The notes under the pieces are model-generated. The model ran no database searches, was not told the DNA's origin, and saw only the letters and a program-made list of their open reading frames with translations. 64,000 nucleotides of DNA. Origin: Akebia trifoliata (taxonomy: Eukaryota > Streptophyta > Magnoliopsida > Ranunculales > Lardizabalaceae). Where the stretch lies: NCBI GenBank assembly GCA_017979445.1, contig CM030714.1:6951049-7015048 (forward strand), written 5' to 3'. Made by a program: the position numbers and the translations under genes. Position 1 is the stretch's first letter, and every line of letters begins with the position of its first letter. Below are positions 36,640-49,254 of this stretch, piece by piece.

Positions 36640-38985
36640 TATATATATATCGCCTTGGATTGAATGACTATCATTCATGGGCCAATGATGCTTATTACCT
36701 GGCTGGGAAATAAGTGTAGAGTGTAGTTTTAGTGCGCTAATTTGATTGCACATAGGAGACAACATTTTCCCTCCTCATACAATTCGATGAACCCATATAA
36801 AAATCGTGGGCGCCTCGTGCAATCCTTATTGAAAATGGGACTGATCGAAAAAGTAAGGGATCAGACCCTTATCGAATTGGGTTTTATTGGATCTCGATTT
36901 TAAGATCCAAATCCAATACTGATTTTATATACACAATCTAAACAAACATTATATATCTCAACATATATATACTTTCCTACATGATAACAGGGTCCTTATC
37001 AAATCTAGACATGGTTAATCACGATCCAATCCAATAAGATATTTGATCGAAACCTTATCAGATCAGATTCTTATTAAAATCCAAACCCAAATTTACTGGA
37101 TTAGATTTCAGGGTCTAATCGCAAAGTCTAATCCAATCCATTGGAAGCCTTTTACTGCACCATAACTAAAATGAATAAACTCATAACTGATTTTTCTATA
37201 AAATCATACTATAAGTAGTGAACAGATGCTATATATAGTCACAATATCTAATTTAGTTACGACGTGATTTTATTGCAAAATCACTTATGGGGTGTATTAA
37301 TATTCTTTTGGTGGAGCAATCTCATGACTCTTTATTTATTATACAAATATTTTTCTAAAATTAAGGACTGCTATAATCATTTTGAACTAAAATTTAAATT
37401 CTACTTTTGATGGTTAATTAAGGTGATTGTAATAGTAACATCTGTCACTAAAAAATAAAATGAATAGCTGTATTATTGGCAAGTGAATGTGGTGGCCAGT
37501 GTGTGTGTGTGTGTTTTATACATAAATTTTCAACTTGGCTATAAGATCGGGTTACCAGGTTTGTTTGCCAATGGTTTGACCGGCCGATTTATGTGGATTT
37601 AGTTTGGGTTATTATTAGACTCATGTAGTCACTGGTTTGGGTTTAGCTTGATTCACATTTAGGAACGAGCTTGGGTTTGGCCTGGCCCAACAACTTATAT
37701 TATAATTTTAGTTAAAATATTATATTATCCTCTATCCTCTACCTTCTAATTTTTTTTGTTTTTGTGTTTTTTGATAAGCACAGCGGACTGGACCAGTATT
37801 TGGGCTTTTCCCAGTCCATAGATCATGCGCACCATGTAAGTGAGGGTGCGCCATCACGGGTGGCCCTTGAGGAAATGCTCATATTGGGTAGTGAACTCAC
37901 GACCTACGGACTTTCATTGCTTATAGGTTCGAAATTGCCATTGAGTCAACACCTCAGGTTTTTATTTTATTTTTTATATTTTTAAACTGGATTCTTAAAA
38001 AGAAAAAAGGAGTTTCTTATTTTTCTTACCAATTTATCATTTTTTAAATAAAAAAAAAATATTTTTATTTTCTTAGAAAATTATTTAAGAAATAACTCCA
38101 ATACCTACCTTTACAACTTTTAAATAATAAAAAAACCCCAAAAAAAACAACAACAAATATATTTTATTTTTATTTTTATCTATATTAACCATATTAAAAA
38201 AAAAAAAACAATAAAATAAAATAAAATAAATTTTGTCTAAAAAATGGGCTATTTTTCTAGGTAGCCTTCACCACATTTAGTATTATCCCTATGTTTTCAA
38301 AAGTCACCCTGTTTTCCAAATAGCTCAAATACTTATGGGCTTGGTTGGGCTTGGACATTGTGCTGTTTTATTGGGCCCGATCCAACCATTAGTAGGGTCA
38401 GGCTTTGGTTGGTTTTTTGTCATTACGACTCAAGCTATTGACTGCCCTTCAAAGGCAAAGTGATTGGGACCTTCTAATCCATCATTGAGAGAATATTTAG
38501 ACAAACCGTACTCAATCAAAGCTATCATTAATAATATCCAATTGTCTACAAGGCACAATAATAAGATGAATAAAGAAGTTAAAACAAAATATATGTATCA
38601 TTACTATCAAAATAATTGTATAATAGTATAGGCATTGGGTTCAAGTTGTTTTGATCCCTCGAACCGAATTGCGGTTGGGTTGAGATATTCTAAACCAAAC
38701 TCAACCATTTTCTACATAACTCAGCCCAGGCTCATCCATCAATCAATCAGGTCGAGTTCAGGTGTTTTGCTCTCCTTCGGCTTCTACTACCCCACGTGAG
38801 AGAAGTTTCTTACATTTAAAAAAAAAAAAAAACACTTACATACTTTGTAAGATTTCAAATCTGACCAAGAGTCCTTGAACTCACATGGGCTATCAAATTG
38901 GCAATCCAAACACCACAGCCCTGTAGATTTCTTGGAAAAATTAAAATAAAAAAAGACTTCTTAAAAAAAAAAAACAACAACAAAT
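36640..38985. other. Intergenic, no gene recognised
   Basis: AT-rich with long A/T runs. At about 37775-37960 there is a short GC-richer insert (GCGCACCATGTAAGTGAGGG, ATAGGTTCGAAATTGCC) that could be a SINE or other short element; its reading frame is not convincing. Confidence 0.45.
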
Positions 38986-40591
38986 AAGATAAATAAGGGC
39001 ATTTTATTAATTTTTGTTTCTCCTATATAAGATCACAGATCAACAAATTCAAATGCTTATAACATGTTGAAGAGCCATTTAATATGACCATCACCCCACA
39101 TTTTTTTGTTTGTTTTATCTTATAGAAATTGAAAAATAGACATCTTTGAAAATTTAAAGCCCTTTTTTTTCTTATATTGATTCCTAATGACATCATCCAA
39201 TTTATTACTTATTTTATAGAAAAAAGTTGAGATATTGAAATAGATTTGTTGAGTTATTAGATTCTCAATTTAGCATATTTTGTTCCACGTGATTATGTTT
39301 TTCATTTTGTAAAATTGTTTCATCATTTGCTTTCCACCCCCCACCCCCCCTTCCCTTTTTACTATGTTTGGAAGAGTCATGTGCCTTAAATTCGTTGTTG
39401 ATAATAAAGGGAAGTAAGAGGCGGTGTGATTAATTATACATATAAGTTAAGCACTCACATCGAGTATAACATCTCCGATGGTGGATTTGCCATGACGACG
39501 AAATTGAAAGTTTAATCACAAGCATAGAAGATCTTGTGAGGATGAAAGATCAGTCAGTTATTTAACTTGGATGTTTATTTTTATTTTAGACTAGTTTTAA
39601 GTTCCTTCATTATTATTCTTAACCTCGATATTGTAAGACTTCCAAACATTAATGTGTTTCCTATTTTTAAAAAATAATGATGAGACAAAAGAATCAGTTA
39701 GAGATCACAATGGCACAACAAAACAATAAACTCCTCCATCCAGCTGGTACAGATGACAATGGTTTTCCAAAAGTTTATTTGGACATCATTGATATTAGAG
39801 ATATTTACTAAAAAGTGATCAGTTTAATTTAGAAAAATTTAGGATTCCGGCACACTGCTCATTTTAATTACCAAAACATGAACGATAACGAATTCGGAGA
39901 TTTTTAAAGTGATCATTTCGAAGGTTTAAACCTGCAAAATATTAACTTTTTTCTAAATTATTTTTTAACAAAAAAGTGATTGTTCCCATTTTGATAATTA
40001 AAATGAATAGTGAGCCAGAATTGTAAATAACTCATTTTCTGCTCACGAAATGGTAATTCACCGGAGATATTATTTCATATTGGCTGCTGGATTAGAATAA
40101 TGTTTGGAAATCATTTTAAATTCCAAAAAAATGAAAAAGAAAATACCTCTTAAGACAAATTCTGCCCCTTGAAATTATATTTTGTGTTTCTTATTAATAA
40201 AGTAACAGAAAAATAATTGTATCTATAAATTAAGAAGAGTAACATGTATCTATAAATTAAGAAGAGTAACATGAAAATCTCTATGTCAAGTGATATGAGT
40301 TTCAAAACAAATAATGAACATTGGTTTTTTTTTTTTTTTTTTTCATTTTATTGGAAGATCTTATCAATTTGCACACGTGGACATCTTGAGAGCATCCAAA
40401 CACTGACTTTGAAACATCTGTTGTACTACAATTGAATTGGTTTTCTTTATTAAGAAAGGTAGAGGCATAGAGGATCAAAGTGTTCACAAATTCAGGGGTC
40501 CACGATCACATTAGTCCTAGCAATTAACAAAAGTACCATTAATATATATGCTTGACGTGGTAGGCACTTCACTATGTGAAAATTGAAAATT

Positions 40592-40862
40592 TTGATAGAA
40601 AAAATTGACGGGTCAAGACTTACGAATTTTAGAAACTGAATTTTGATGGTCCAAGACTATCAAAATTCTTGAATTTATCAGATTTGATGGTTTACAACTG
40701 TCGAATTTCTCTCATCTTTCATTAATTTGATATTTTCGACTTGTGAAAGAAAAAATTTGACAATAAAAAATTCGACTCCAATTCAACTTCTTAATTCGTT
40801 GAATTTTTATGAAATTTAACGGCCCAAGACTGTCACATTTAGGCTTTTTTCACTTTGTACCC
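40592..40862 (+). mobile_element. Small dispersed TTGACGGGCC element
   Basis: About 270 bp, starting near AAAAAATTGACGGGTCAAG and containing GTCGAATTTCTCTCATC and AATTTAACGGCCCAAGAC. Other copies: 33700-33960 and 34690-34880 (minus), 43345-43612 and 56172-56442 (plus). Non-coding, probably a MITE; ends not precisely resolved. Confidence 0.65.
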
Positions 40863-41267
40863 ATAATATACATGTAATTCAGCTTCTACGTAGAGTGCAG
40901 AAGATAACAGTATTAAAGCATATTTTTAAAACAATTTGTGGGGTCGTGGCCCCCCTTTTCTTCACGTAGTTCGGCCGCAGAATATAACATGGTATAGAAG
41001 CATATAATGACAAAAAATATATATTTTCACCATTGAATCTGACCACATAGGTGGCTGAAGTTTTCTGGATGAAAGTAACCTCAGGAGTGTACTCATATAT
41101 CACTTCCACGACAAGAAAGTGAGATATCAGATAAAATCTGGAGGTCACGTCAGATTATTCTCGACGGCCACCTCTTAACACCCTTTGAAAGTTGGCGGTA
41201 CACATCAATGAAGTTTAAAAGATATTGTCATCCACCTCTCTCTTGACGCCCTACCTATCTATCTAAA

Positions 41268-41286
41268 TATATATATATATATATAC
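41268..41286 (+). promoter_or_regulatory. TATA region of GLP1
   Basis: A TATATATATATA tract about 40-55 bp upstream of the first ATG. Units 2 and 3 have a shorter CCTATATATATGT at the corresponding place, so the tract has expanded in unit 1. Confidence 0.5.
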
Positions 41287-41322
41287 AAACACAACAGAAG
41301 TAGTGAGTAAAGTAAAGTAGGC

Positions 41323-42106
41323 ATGAACATGGCGTCTCTTGTTTTTCTGATTTTCTCTGCTTGTGTTTGTAGCTTTGTCTTTGTTCTTGCCTCCGATCCC
41401 GACCCACTTCAAGACTTCTGTGTTGCTGATACGCAGAACCCTGGTATTTAAGTTCCTTACTAAAAGCAAAGTTTTAAAATGATATAAATTGAGGTTAAGG
41501 CCTATATATTTTTTTGTTCTAATATCTGAATTTATTTCTACTGGTTCAGTTTTTGTGAACGGTTTCGTGTGCAAAGACCCGAGGGAAGTAAAATCAACCG
41601 ACTTCGTCTACAGAGGGCTCCGCCAACCCGGAAACACTAACAACTCAGTGGCGGGTCTCGTCACAACTGCATTTGTGGACGTGTTCCCAGGTATCAACAC
41701 GCTGGGAATTTCCATTGTCCGGATCGACATTGCACCTGGTGGGCAAAACCGGCCCCACCATCACCCTCGGGCCAGTGAGATCCTCGTCGTGATCAAAGGC
41801 AAGCTCCTCGTTGGATTCATCACCACTAACCCAAACAACACTCTATACAGTACAACCCTCGAGGTGGGTGACGTGTTCGTATTCCCACGTGGACTAGTAC
41901 ATTTTCAACAAAATGTCGGGAAGGGACCGGCCCTTGCCTTCGCTGCCTTAAATAGCCAGAATCCAGGTGTTCTCACCGAAGCCAATGCAATCTTCGGTGC
42001 AAACCCACCAGTGCCCGGTTACATTCTGGCTAGAGCTTTCATGCTAGCAGAGAAGGTAGTTGATGAGCTACAAGCTAAATTCTTGGCCCTGGGGGGCAAC
42101 TCTTGA
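41323..42106 (+). CDS. Germin-like protein (cupin), GLP copy 1
   Basis: Exons 41323-41443 and 41550-42106 around a 106-bp GT-AG intron, giving 225 residues, the usual germin-like length. Residues 1-23 are a secretory signal peptide, so the protein is apoplastic. Cys33 (DFCVAD) and Cys48 (FVCKDP) are the conserved disulfide pair. One cupin beta-barrel follows. Germin box 1 is [10 protein letters not shown], giving metal ligands His110, His112 and Glu117; box 2 is [16 protein letters not shown], with His158. Sequons are at Asn71 and Asn136. Germins bind manganese as hexamers; some have oxalate oxidase or superoxide dismutase activity, and I cannot tell which applies. Two in-frame ATGs (41323, 41329) are possible starts. 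AATAAA at 42284-42289 may be the polyadenylation signal. Confidence 0.95.
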
Positions 42107-42849
42107 TGCTATTGTTACCACTACTACCATATTTGTTAGTTGTTTTGAGATTGTGAAGAACCCTTAACGCTATTGTTATTTTGTTACTACTACTACCACC
42201 ATCTTTCTGTTTTCAGATGGTGAAGAACTAGTTTTCTATTGTTGCTGCGGATGTCGCTAGGGATGATCTTTCATACGTATTAAAATAAACATGGTTGGTT
42301 CAGTATTCTCTCTCTCTCTCTCTCTCTCGGTACATATGGTATTTCATATATCAACTCAACATATTAATCTGATATTTGCCAATCATGCAGGCCTTGTCCC
42401 AGAAATTCATCAAGTCCATACATAAATCTTGCCCGAAATTAGATCACCTATACAGTATTAACTAACGGGTCATGATTAGGTGCCTCGTAAAGAATGACTC
42501 TTGGAAAAAACACATAATCCTAACCTTTTAAATACAAAATCAAACTATTGAGATTTTCACTTGAGATAAGTATCAACGTATCAGATATGTGTTATGGATG
42601 TATGTACAAAACTTGATCGGTGGATTTTGTATTCTCATGGTCGAGATCGAGCATTTGCTTACTCGTGCGTCATTCTTCATCAGTCAATGGATCCCAATCC
42701 TTAACTAATACATGGACTGCCATGGAACAATTGATTGGATACATCCTAAAAATGTTTATATTAACAGAATGGTCAAAAGTAAGAATCATTCAACAACTGG
42801 GGACATGTAAAAATACTTTGCTTCTTTTTTCCTTTTTCTATTTATAAAT

Positions 42850-44230
42850 TTTTTTATTTATTATCGATGAGTTGGAGTTGAAACCAAGAGCCTTATGAAT
42901 ATCAGAGCACGGGGACACACTTTCCTTCAAAAAAAAAAAAAAATGAGCAAATCATTCACAAATTATAAATGAGATATAACTGGGCAATCATTAGTAGTCA
43001 GTACCTTTACGAGTCCGACCTGCACTTGCTCCAATGAGTAGGAAAAAGCTTCCGTAGCTAGCTATTGTGAATAAATAAGGTGGAATAGGGTTACCCTGTG
43101 TCAACCCACAGAAACTATGAAAGAATCCACGCGTTGAACCATAAAGAATTAAAGAGAACTTTGGGAGTAGGGATATACTAAAAAATCCAAGTCTCGTTAA
43201 ATCCTAATTTCTTAAGAAGTGCAACATCGAACCCGATCATAATTTTTGACTAATTCGTGAGCAAGTATAATATCATCAGAAATCCTTAGGCATTTAGTAA
43301 AGGTTGATTGATTCTCACTTACAATAGAATCCAACACAACGCGACAGAAAAAATTGACGGGCCAAGGCCCACGAAATTTAGAAACTGGATTTTGATGGTC
43401 TAGGACTGTAGAAATTCTTGATGTTCCCAGATTTGATTGATTAGAGCTATCGAATTTCTCCCATCCTTCATTAATTTGATAGTTTCGACCCGTTGAAAAA
43501 AAAAAATTTGACAATGAACAATTCAACGCCAATTCGACCCATTGCTCCATCGAATTTTATGAAATTTGATGGTCTAAGGCCGTCAAATTTGGGGTTTTTT
43601 TTAACATTGTGCAAACACCCTGCCAATCTATTAGCTATAATTTTAATAATCCCTTTGTAGAAAAAATTACAAAAGTGATATTGGCCTCACCTTATCAAAA
43701 GAAGATGCAACATCTTCTTTAGGAATAAGCGTTAAAAATATATACTTTACCACTCGAAGAAGCTTTGATTTTCTGAAATTTTTTTGAACTGCTTTGATCA
43801 CGTCATTGCCTACTATATATTCCAAAAGAAAATATAAAAGTCTGTTGGAAAACCATCCAGACCCGATGCTTTATTTCTTGGGGGTCTAAACATAACATCT
43901 TTGATCTCCTTTAGGTCACCTCAATAGTTAGGCCATTTTATTATTCCTTAGATAATCATTTTCTGAACGGGATTATAGTACATGCATCATTTGAATCTAG
44001 AGTAAAAACATTCTGGAAAATTTCTTCTCTATCTGTTGTAAAAGAGCCATCATCCTTTTTCATAGACCGGATAGAATTGTGTGATATTCCTGATGCAATT
44101 GAACGATGGAAATTTTTGAATTTGAATTCCCTTATTTAACCATTGTATTCGAGATTTTTGTAACACAAACTTCTCTTCATTTTGAATCTCTTTGTGGAGC
44201 CTCTTAATAACTATACTCTCCTCCGCTGTA
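42850..44230 (-). pseudogene. LINE reverse-transcriptase fossil, unit 1
   Basis: Decayed non-LTR retrotransposon RT domain on the minus strand. Recognisable pieces include an ISDDIILAHELVKNYDR motif and, in other frames, remnants parallel to those in unit 2 (55600-57080). It has stops and frameshifts and is interrupted at 43345-43612 by a small dispersed element. About 60 bp present in unit 2 (near 56005-56065) is missing here. Confidence 0.75.
43345..43612 (+). mobile_element. TTGACGGGCC element inside the LINE fossil, unit 1
   Basis: Same family as 40592-40862, sitting in the RT sequence after ACGCGACAG and ending near TGGGGTTTTTT. The same insertion is at the identical point in unit 2 (56172-56442), so it predates the duplication. 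Confidence 0.7.
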
Positions 44231-44863
44231 AAGATGTGGTTAAAAGGATCATCCTAGATTTTTTTTGTAAACTTCCTGCAGACATAAATGCGCATTGTTC
44301 ATTACTCTTAGAATATGATTTCGAGTCTAACAAATATAAAATGGATGAAAAAAAAGAAATTTACAACAAAAAAAAAAAAATACAAAAATGACTAATGTAC
44401 CCTTTGATATCTGACTTTTAACGAGAGGCCTTAATTCTTAGGAAAATGCAACAATGAAAATAGACTTTCGAAAAATTTACGCACATCAAAAGAAAAAAAA
44501 TTAGAAACCCCATGATTATGAAAATTGAAAGTTCACTTGAAATCCTGATCTCAAATTGAAAAAAATCAAAATAATTTAAATTGAAAAATTTTAAATAGGT
44601 GAAATCAATATCCAAATTAAAATTCAATCGACCAACCAAATTAAAATTAAAATTTAATCAACCAAACAATATTCCAATTAAAATTCAACCGACCAATCAA
44701 ATTAAAATTCAATCAACTAATCAAATTAAAATTAAACTCAATCGATCAATAAAATGCTATTAAAGTACGAGTAACACTAGATCAATACCCACCTTGTACT
44801 AATAAATAACACAAAGAATAAAGAGAATTAGTAAGTTAAAAAAAAAGGGGGAAACAAAAAGAT

Positions 44864-46960
44864 TATATATAAAAGGGGGGTTCTCCAAGTTTTGAAGGCG
44901 TCCACCACGATTCTCTCTCTCTAGACACTTTCTCCCCACATTTGTACTCCGTCCCTCTTACTTTCCATGTTCTGCTCTCTCTATTGTTTACTCTTTTCTC
45001 TTGTTCCTTCAAAAAAAAAATAAAAAAAATAAAAAATAAAAAAAATATAAGAAGAATTAGGAGAAGAGAAGGAATCTCTCCAAGGATTCACATTCTTCAT
45101 CCTCTCTCATCACACCTCTCGCAATTACCTTGAATTGCACCTGAAGGAATCCTACGCAATTATTTTTTTTAGAGGTGAGTTTAGCTTCTTTTTTTTTTGC
45201 TTTTACTCTTAATTCTTTTCCTTTCCCCTATTTTTTTCAAATTGATATTATTTTTTTATTTTTTTTTTATCATTGTATTGTTTTGTTCTTATCGTTGACA
45301 ATTTTTCGATTTGAAATTCCTTACATGATTATAGTTTTCAAATTCCCAAATTCTACATATGATTGCAAATTTTCAAATTTGAAATTTTACATATTTTCTA
45401 AACTTGTCAATATAAAAATTAAGAATTTTACATCTATTCATATTTTTCAGATTTGAGAATTTTACATGATATTGATTTTTACCAATTTGGTGATTTATGC
45501 ATGTTCATATTTTTCAAATTTGATAGTTTTACATTGTAGTGATTTTCACAAATTTTATGATTTATGAATGTCCATATTTTCCAGATTTGAGAATTTTACA
45601 TGATTTTGGTTTTTACCTTGTGATTTATACGTGTTCACATTTTTTAGATTTGATAATTTTACATGATTGTGATTTTTACCAATTTTGTGATTTATGAATG
45701 TTCATATTTTTTAGACTTAATATTTTTATATGATATTGATTTTCATCAATTTTTTGATTTATGCGTGTTCATATTTGATAATTTTATATGATATTGATTT
45801 TTACTAATTTTATGATTTATATGTATTCATATTTTCTTGATTTGGTAATTTTACATGATATCGATTTTTTATTTTTTTTACATTCATGAGTATTTATATT
45901 TTATTAATTTCGTAATCTTATGCTATATTGAAACTTGCTAATTCGTCGAGTGTTCGTATATTCATAATCTTCTAATGCAAAAAATTTATATTCATATTTT
46001 CCTAATTTGAAATGGTCATATTCATAAATTTTTAATTTTAAAAGTTCATATTCATAATTTTCCAATTTGGAAGTTCATGTTCATAAATTTCTAATCCGAA
46101 AATTTCATATTCATAATTTCCTAATTTGAAATTCCATTCATAATTTTCTAATTTAGGAATTTTGCCAAAAACAATATTTTCCAATTTTGAAGATTCATAC
46201 AAAATCATATTATTTTTGATTTAATAATATTGCTAATCTCAATGATTTTTAGTTTGAAAAATTCATGTACATTTATACGCTATTAATTTAGCAATTTTCT
46301 TGACTCGAAGTGTTTACATATCCTACCGATTTGGAAATATTTTATATTTGATTCGTATTTTACCAATTTGAAAATTTGGATTCAAAATGTCTTACACGTG
46401 ACCCATAGAAAATGGGATATGATCAAGGCTTTTTCATTTTTTTTTCTTTTTTACGCAAAATTCATGGAATCATGTGATGTTTGAAAAAAAAAATTTAGCC
46501 ATAGGATACGTTTAGCAAATTTGGCATAAATTAATGATGATTGGACAATAGTTTAATTTTAGACTCTGCATGTTGACTAAAGGGTAGTTTTGGATCGTAG
46601 TAAAAACCAATCATCTTGATTGACCAGATTCGGTGCCTAACACCTTCCGAAATCCGTAATCTGATTCCTTACCCATTTCTCTTATCCATGGACCGATTTA
46701 GATCGGTTTGAGAGTTATTTTTTACTCCTAAATCTAAACTAGGTGGGGGTTTCCAATTCTCATAAAACCCCCAATTTATTAATCAGAGACCTTTTTACTA
46801 TTTAGTGAAAAAGGGTCAAGGCAATTTCACCTAGTTCCAACGTGGTCTCATTTTTATAAAAACATCCGGTGCCTACGTGGCATGTTTTGGTTGGATTTAA
46901 AACACATAGGACTTTGTGTACGACTTGTTCAGGAGTCCGATGTGTTTTAAACACCAACAT
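44864..46960 (+). repeat. LTR-like AT-rich spacer, unit 1
   Basis: Begins with a TATATAAAAGG promoter-like motif, a pyrimidine-rich leader and AGAGGTGAGTTT (a splice-donor-like site at about 45172-45180), then an AT-rich degenerate minisatellite (45300-46350). It ends with blocks such as TGCCTAACACCTTCCGAAAT, GACCGATTTAGATCGG and CTAGGTGGGGGTTTCC. The last blocks resemble the 3' parts of Ty3/gypsy LTRs I know from other plants. No coding region is present. Copies: 49255-51390 and 57770-59950. Confidence 0.4.
45300..46350. repeat. Degenerate ~67-bp minisatellite, unit 1
   Basis: A unit containing GATTTGAGAATTTTACATGA then ATTGATTTTTACCAATTTTG and GTGATTTATGAATGTTCAT recurs at about 66-68 bp, shifting later to shorter ATTCATAATTTTCTAATTTG units. 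Also at 49690-50800 and 58210-59300. Confidence 0.8.
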
Positions 46961-47199
46961 AATCTTGACTGAGATTGGACATATATAATTAGGGAAATCC
47001 CAACCAAAATCTAATTATATATGGGAATGACAACAATTTGAACCTAGAATAATTACTTGATGAGACAAACCCTAAACCTTGTCACTAGTTGAGAATCAGA
47101 TAATGAACCGGACGGGAGGTTTGGTGTTCGGGCGAGTAATGTGCATAGTCTTTGATGGTGGGTATAGTAAAAAAATTAAAAATAATTTCTTTTGATTTG

Positions 47200-48652
47200 A
47201 TCAATTATAAGCAATGAGCCGTGACATTTACAATGACACTACGACTTCTTACACACACACAAAAATAAAGAAATAAATAAACAAGATCAATAAGGGTATT
47301 TTTAGTATTATTTGTTAATCACCCATTTAAGACCAAAGATCAACAAATTCAAATGCTTGTAACATGTTGAGGAGCTATTTAATATGACCATCAGCCCACA
47401 TTTTTTATTTGTTTTTTCTTATAAATATCCGGTCAAATTGAACAATATCCGGTCAATTGAAAATTTAAAGCTCTTTTCTTCCTTCTATTGATTCCTAATG
47501 ACATCACCCAATTTGTTACCTATTTTATAATAATAGAAAGTTGAGATATTGAAAGAAGTTGATTTGTTGAGTTATTAGACTCTCAATTTAGCATATTTTA
47601 TTCCACGTTATTATATTTTTCATTTTATAAAATTATTTCATCATCTCCATCCCCCACCCCTCCACCCCCCTTTGTTTACTATGTTTGGAAGGGTCATGTG
47701 CCTTAAATTTGTTGTTGATTATAAAGGTAGTTGAGAGGAGACGTGATAAATTATATATTTAAGTTAAACACTCACATCAAGTATAACATATCCGGTGGTG
47801 GATTTGCCATGACGACGAAATTGAAAGTTTAATCACGGGCATAGAAAAACTTGACCCTTACGTCATAAGCTTCATCGAGGACCTAATAATAGAGAGTGCG
47901 ATTTCTTTTATCAATATATACTACATGGGTTGAGGATGAAAGATCAGTCGATTATTTAACTTGGATGATTATTTTTATTTTAGATTAGTGTTCCTCCATT
48001 ATGATTCTTAACTACTATATGATAAGACTTCCAAGCATTAATGTGTTTCCTATTTTTAGAAAATAATGATGAGACAAAAGAACCAGTTTGAGATCACAAT
48101 GGCACCGCAAAACAATAAGCTTCTCCATCCAACTCGTACAAATGACAATGGTTTTTCAAAAGTTTATTTGGACATCATAGATATTAGAGATATTTACTAA
48201 AAAGTGATCAACTTAATTTAGATGAATTTACGATTCCTGCACACTGTTCATTTTAATTACCAAATCGTGAATTATAAGGAATTCGGAGGTTTTTAAAAGT
48301 GATCACTTCGTAGGTTTAAGGTGACAATTTCACTTTAAACCTGAAAAATAGTAAGTTCGTTCTAATATTTTTTATTAACGGAAACGTGACTATTCACATT
48401 TAGGTATTTAAAATGAACAGTAAGCCAGAATCGTAAATCACTCATTTTTAGCTCACGAAATGGCAATTCGCCCTAGATATTATTTCATATTAGCTAAGAA
48501 TAAACTAATGTTTGAAAATCATTTTGAGTTCCGAAAAAAATATATATACAAATAAAACTATCACTAATTATTATTAGTCCTCTTAGGACAAATACTGCCC
48601 CTTGAAACTATATTTTGCAGGTCTTATTAATAAAATAACAGAATAATTATTG
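47200..48652. repeat. Orphan GLP upstream region (gene deleted)
   Basis: Matches the GLP upstream regions (for example 51640-53120), then stops abruptly at CAGAATAATTATTG and continues as CCCTCAGAATATG, which belongs downstream of the LINE fossil. No GLP exon follows. Confidence 0.85.
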
Positions 48653-49254
48653 CCCTCAGAATATGATTTCGAGTCTAACAAATATAAAATGGACGAAACA
48701 TAGCAAAAACAACCAAAGCACCCTTTGATAACTGCTTTTATATAGAGACCTTAATTCTTGGGAAAACGCAAAACTAAAAACAGACTTCTGAAAAATTTAC
48801 ACACATCAAAAGGAAAAACTTTAGAAAACCCACGATTAGAAAAATTGAAAGTTCACCTGAAATCACGATTTCAAATAAAAAGAAGTCAAACTAAATTTTT
48901 TTTAAACAAATAGAAATTTTTTTAATGACTAAAATAAAAAAAAAACTTAAACAAACCGAAAATTTTAAATAACTCAAATCAATATCCAAATTAAAATTCA
49001 ATCGACCAACCAAATTAAATTAAAATTAAATCAACCAACAAATATTCCAATTAAAATTCAATGGACTAATCAAATTAAAATGAAAATGCAATTGACCAAT
49101 CAAATTAAAATAAAAATTAAACTCAATCGATCAATAAAGGGCAACTAAAGCACGAGTAACACGGGATCGATACCCACCTTGTTCTACAAAAAACTTGGTG
49201 AATAAAGAGAATTAGAAAATTAAAAAAATGGGGGGGGGGGGAGGGGAACAAAAA
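48653..49254. repeat. Post-LINE tail of the gene-less unit
   Basis: Matches 57158-57770 (CTCAGAATATGATTTCGAGT, and repeated AATTAAAATTCAATCGACC motifs). No gene. A poly-G run lies at about 49229-49240. Confidence 0.8.

Larger units (their letters stand above)
38990..41322. repeat. GLP upstream region, unit 1
   Basis: Promoter-side part of the tandem GLP unit; aligned copies are at about 47200-48652 (gene missing), 51640-54095 and 60196-62652. Unit 1 carries an extra ~270-bp TTGACGGGCC element at 40592-40862 that the others lack, and units 2 and 3 have instead a short foldback at about 53440-53560 and 61997-62117. Confidence 0.85.

Noticed and set aside
37764..37985. 73-codon plus-strand frame in GC-richer insert
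   Set aside because: Isolated, no domain, ends in a Phe/Leu/Tyr run from AT-rich DNA; more likely a short repeat insertion.
41263..41574. Minus-strand 103-codon frame over GLP1 exon 1
   Set aside because: Antisense shadow of exon 1, intron and promoter.
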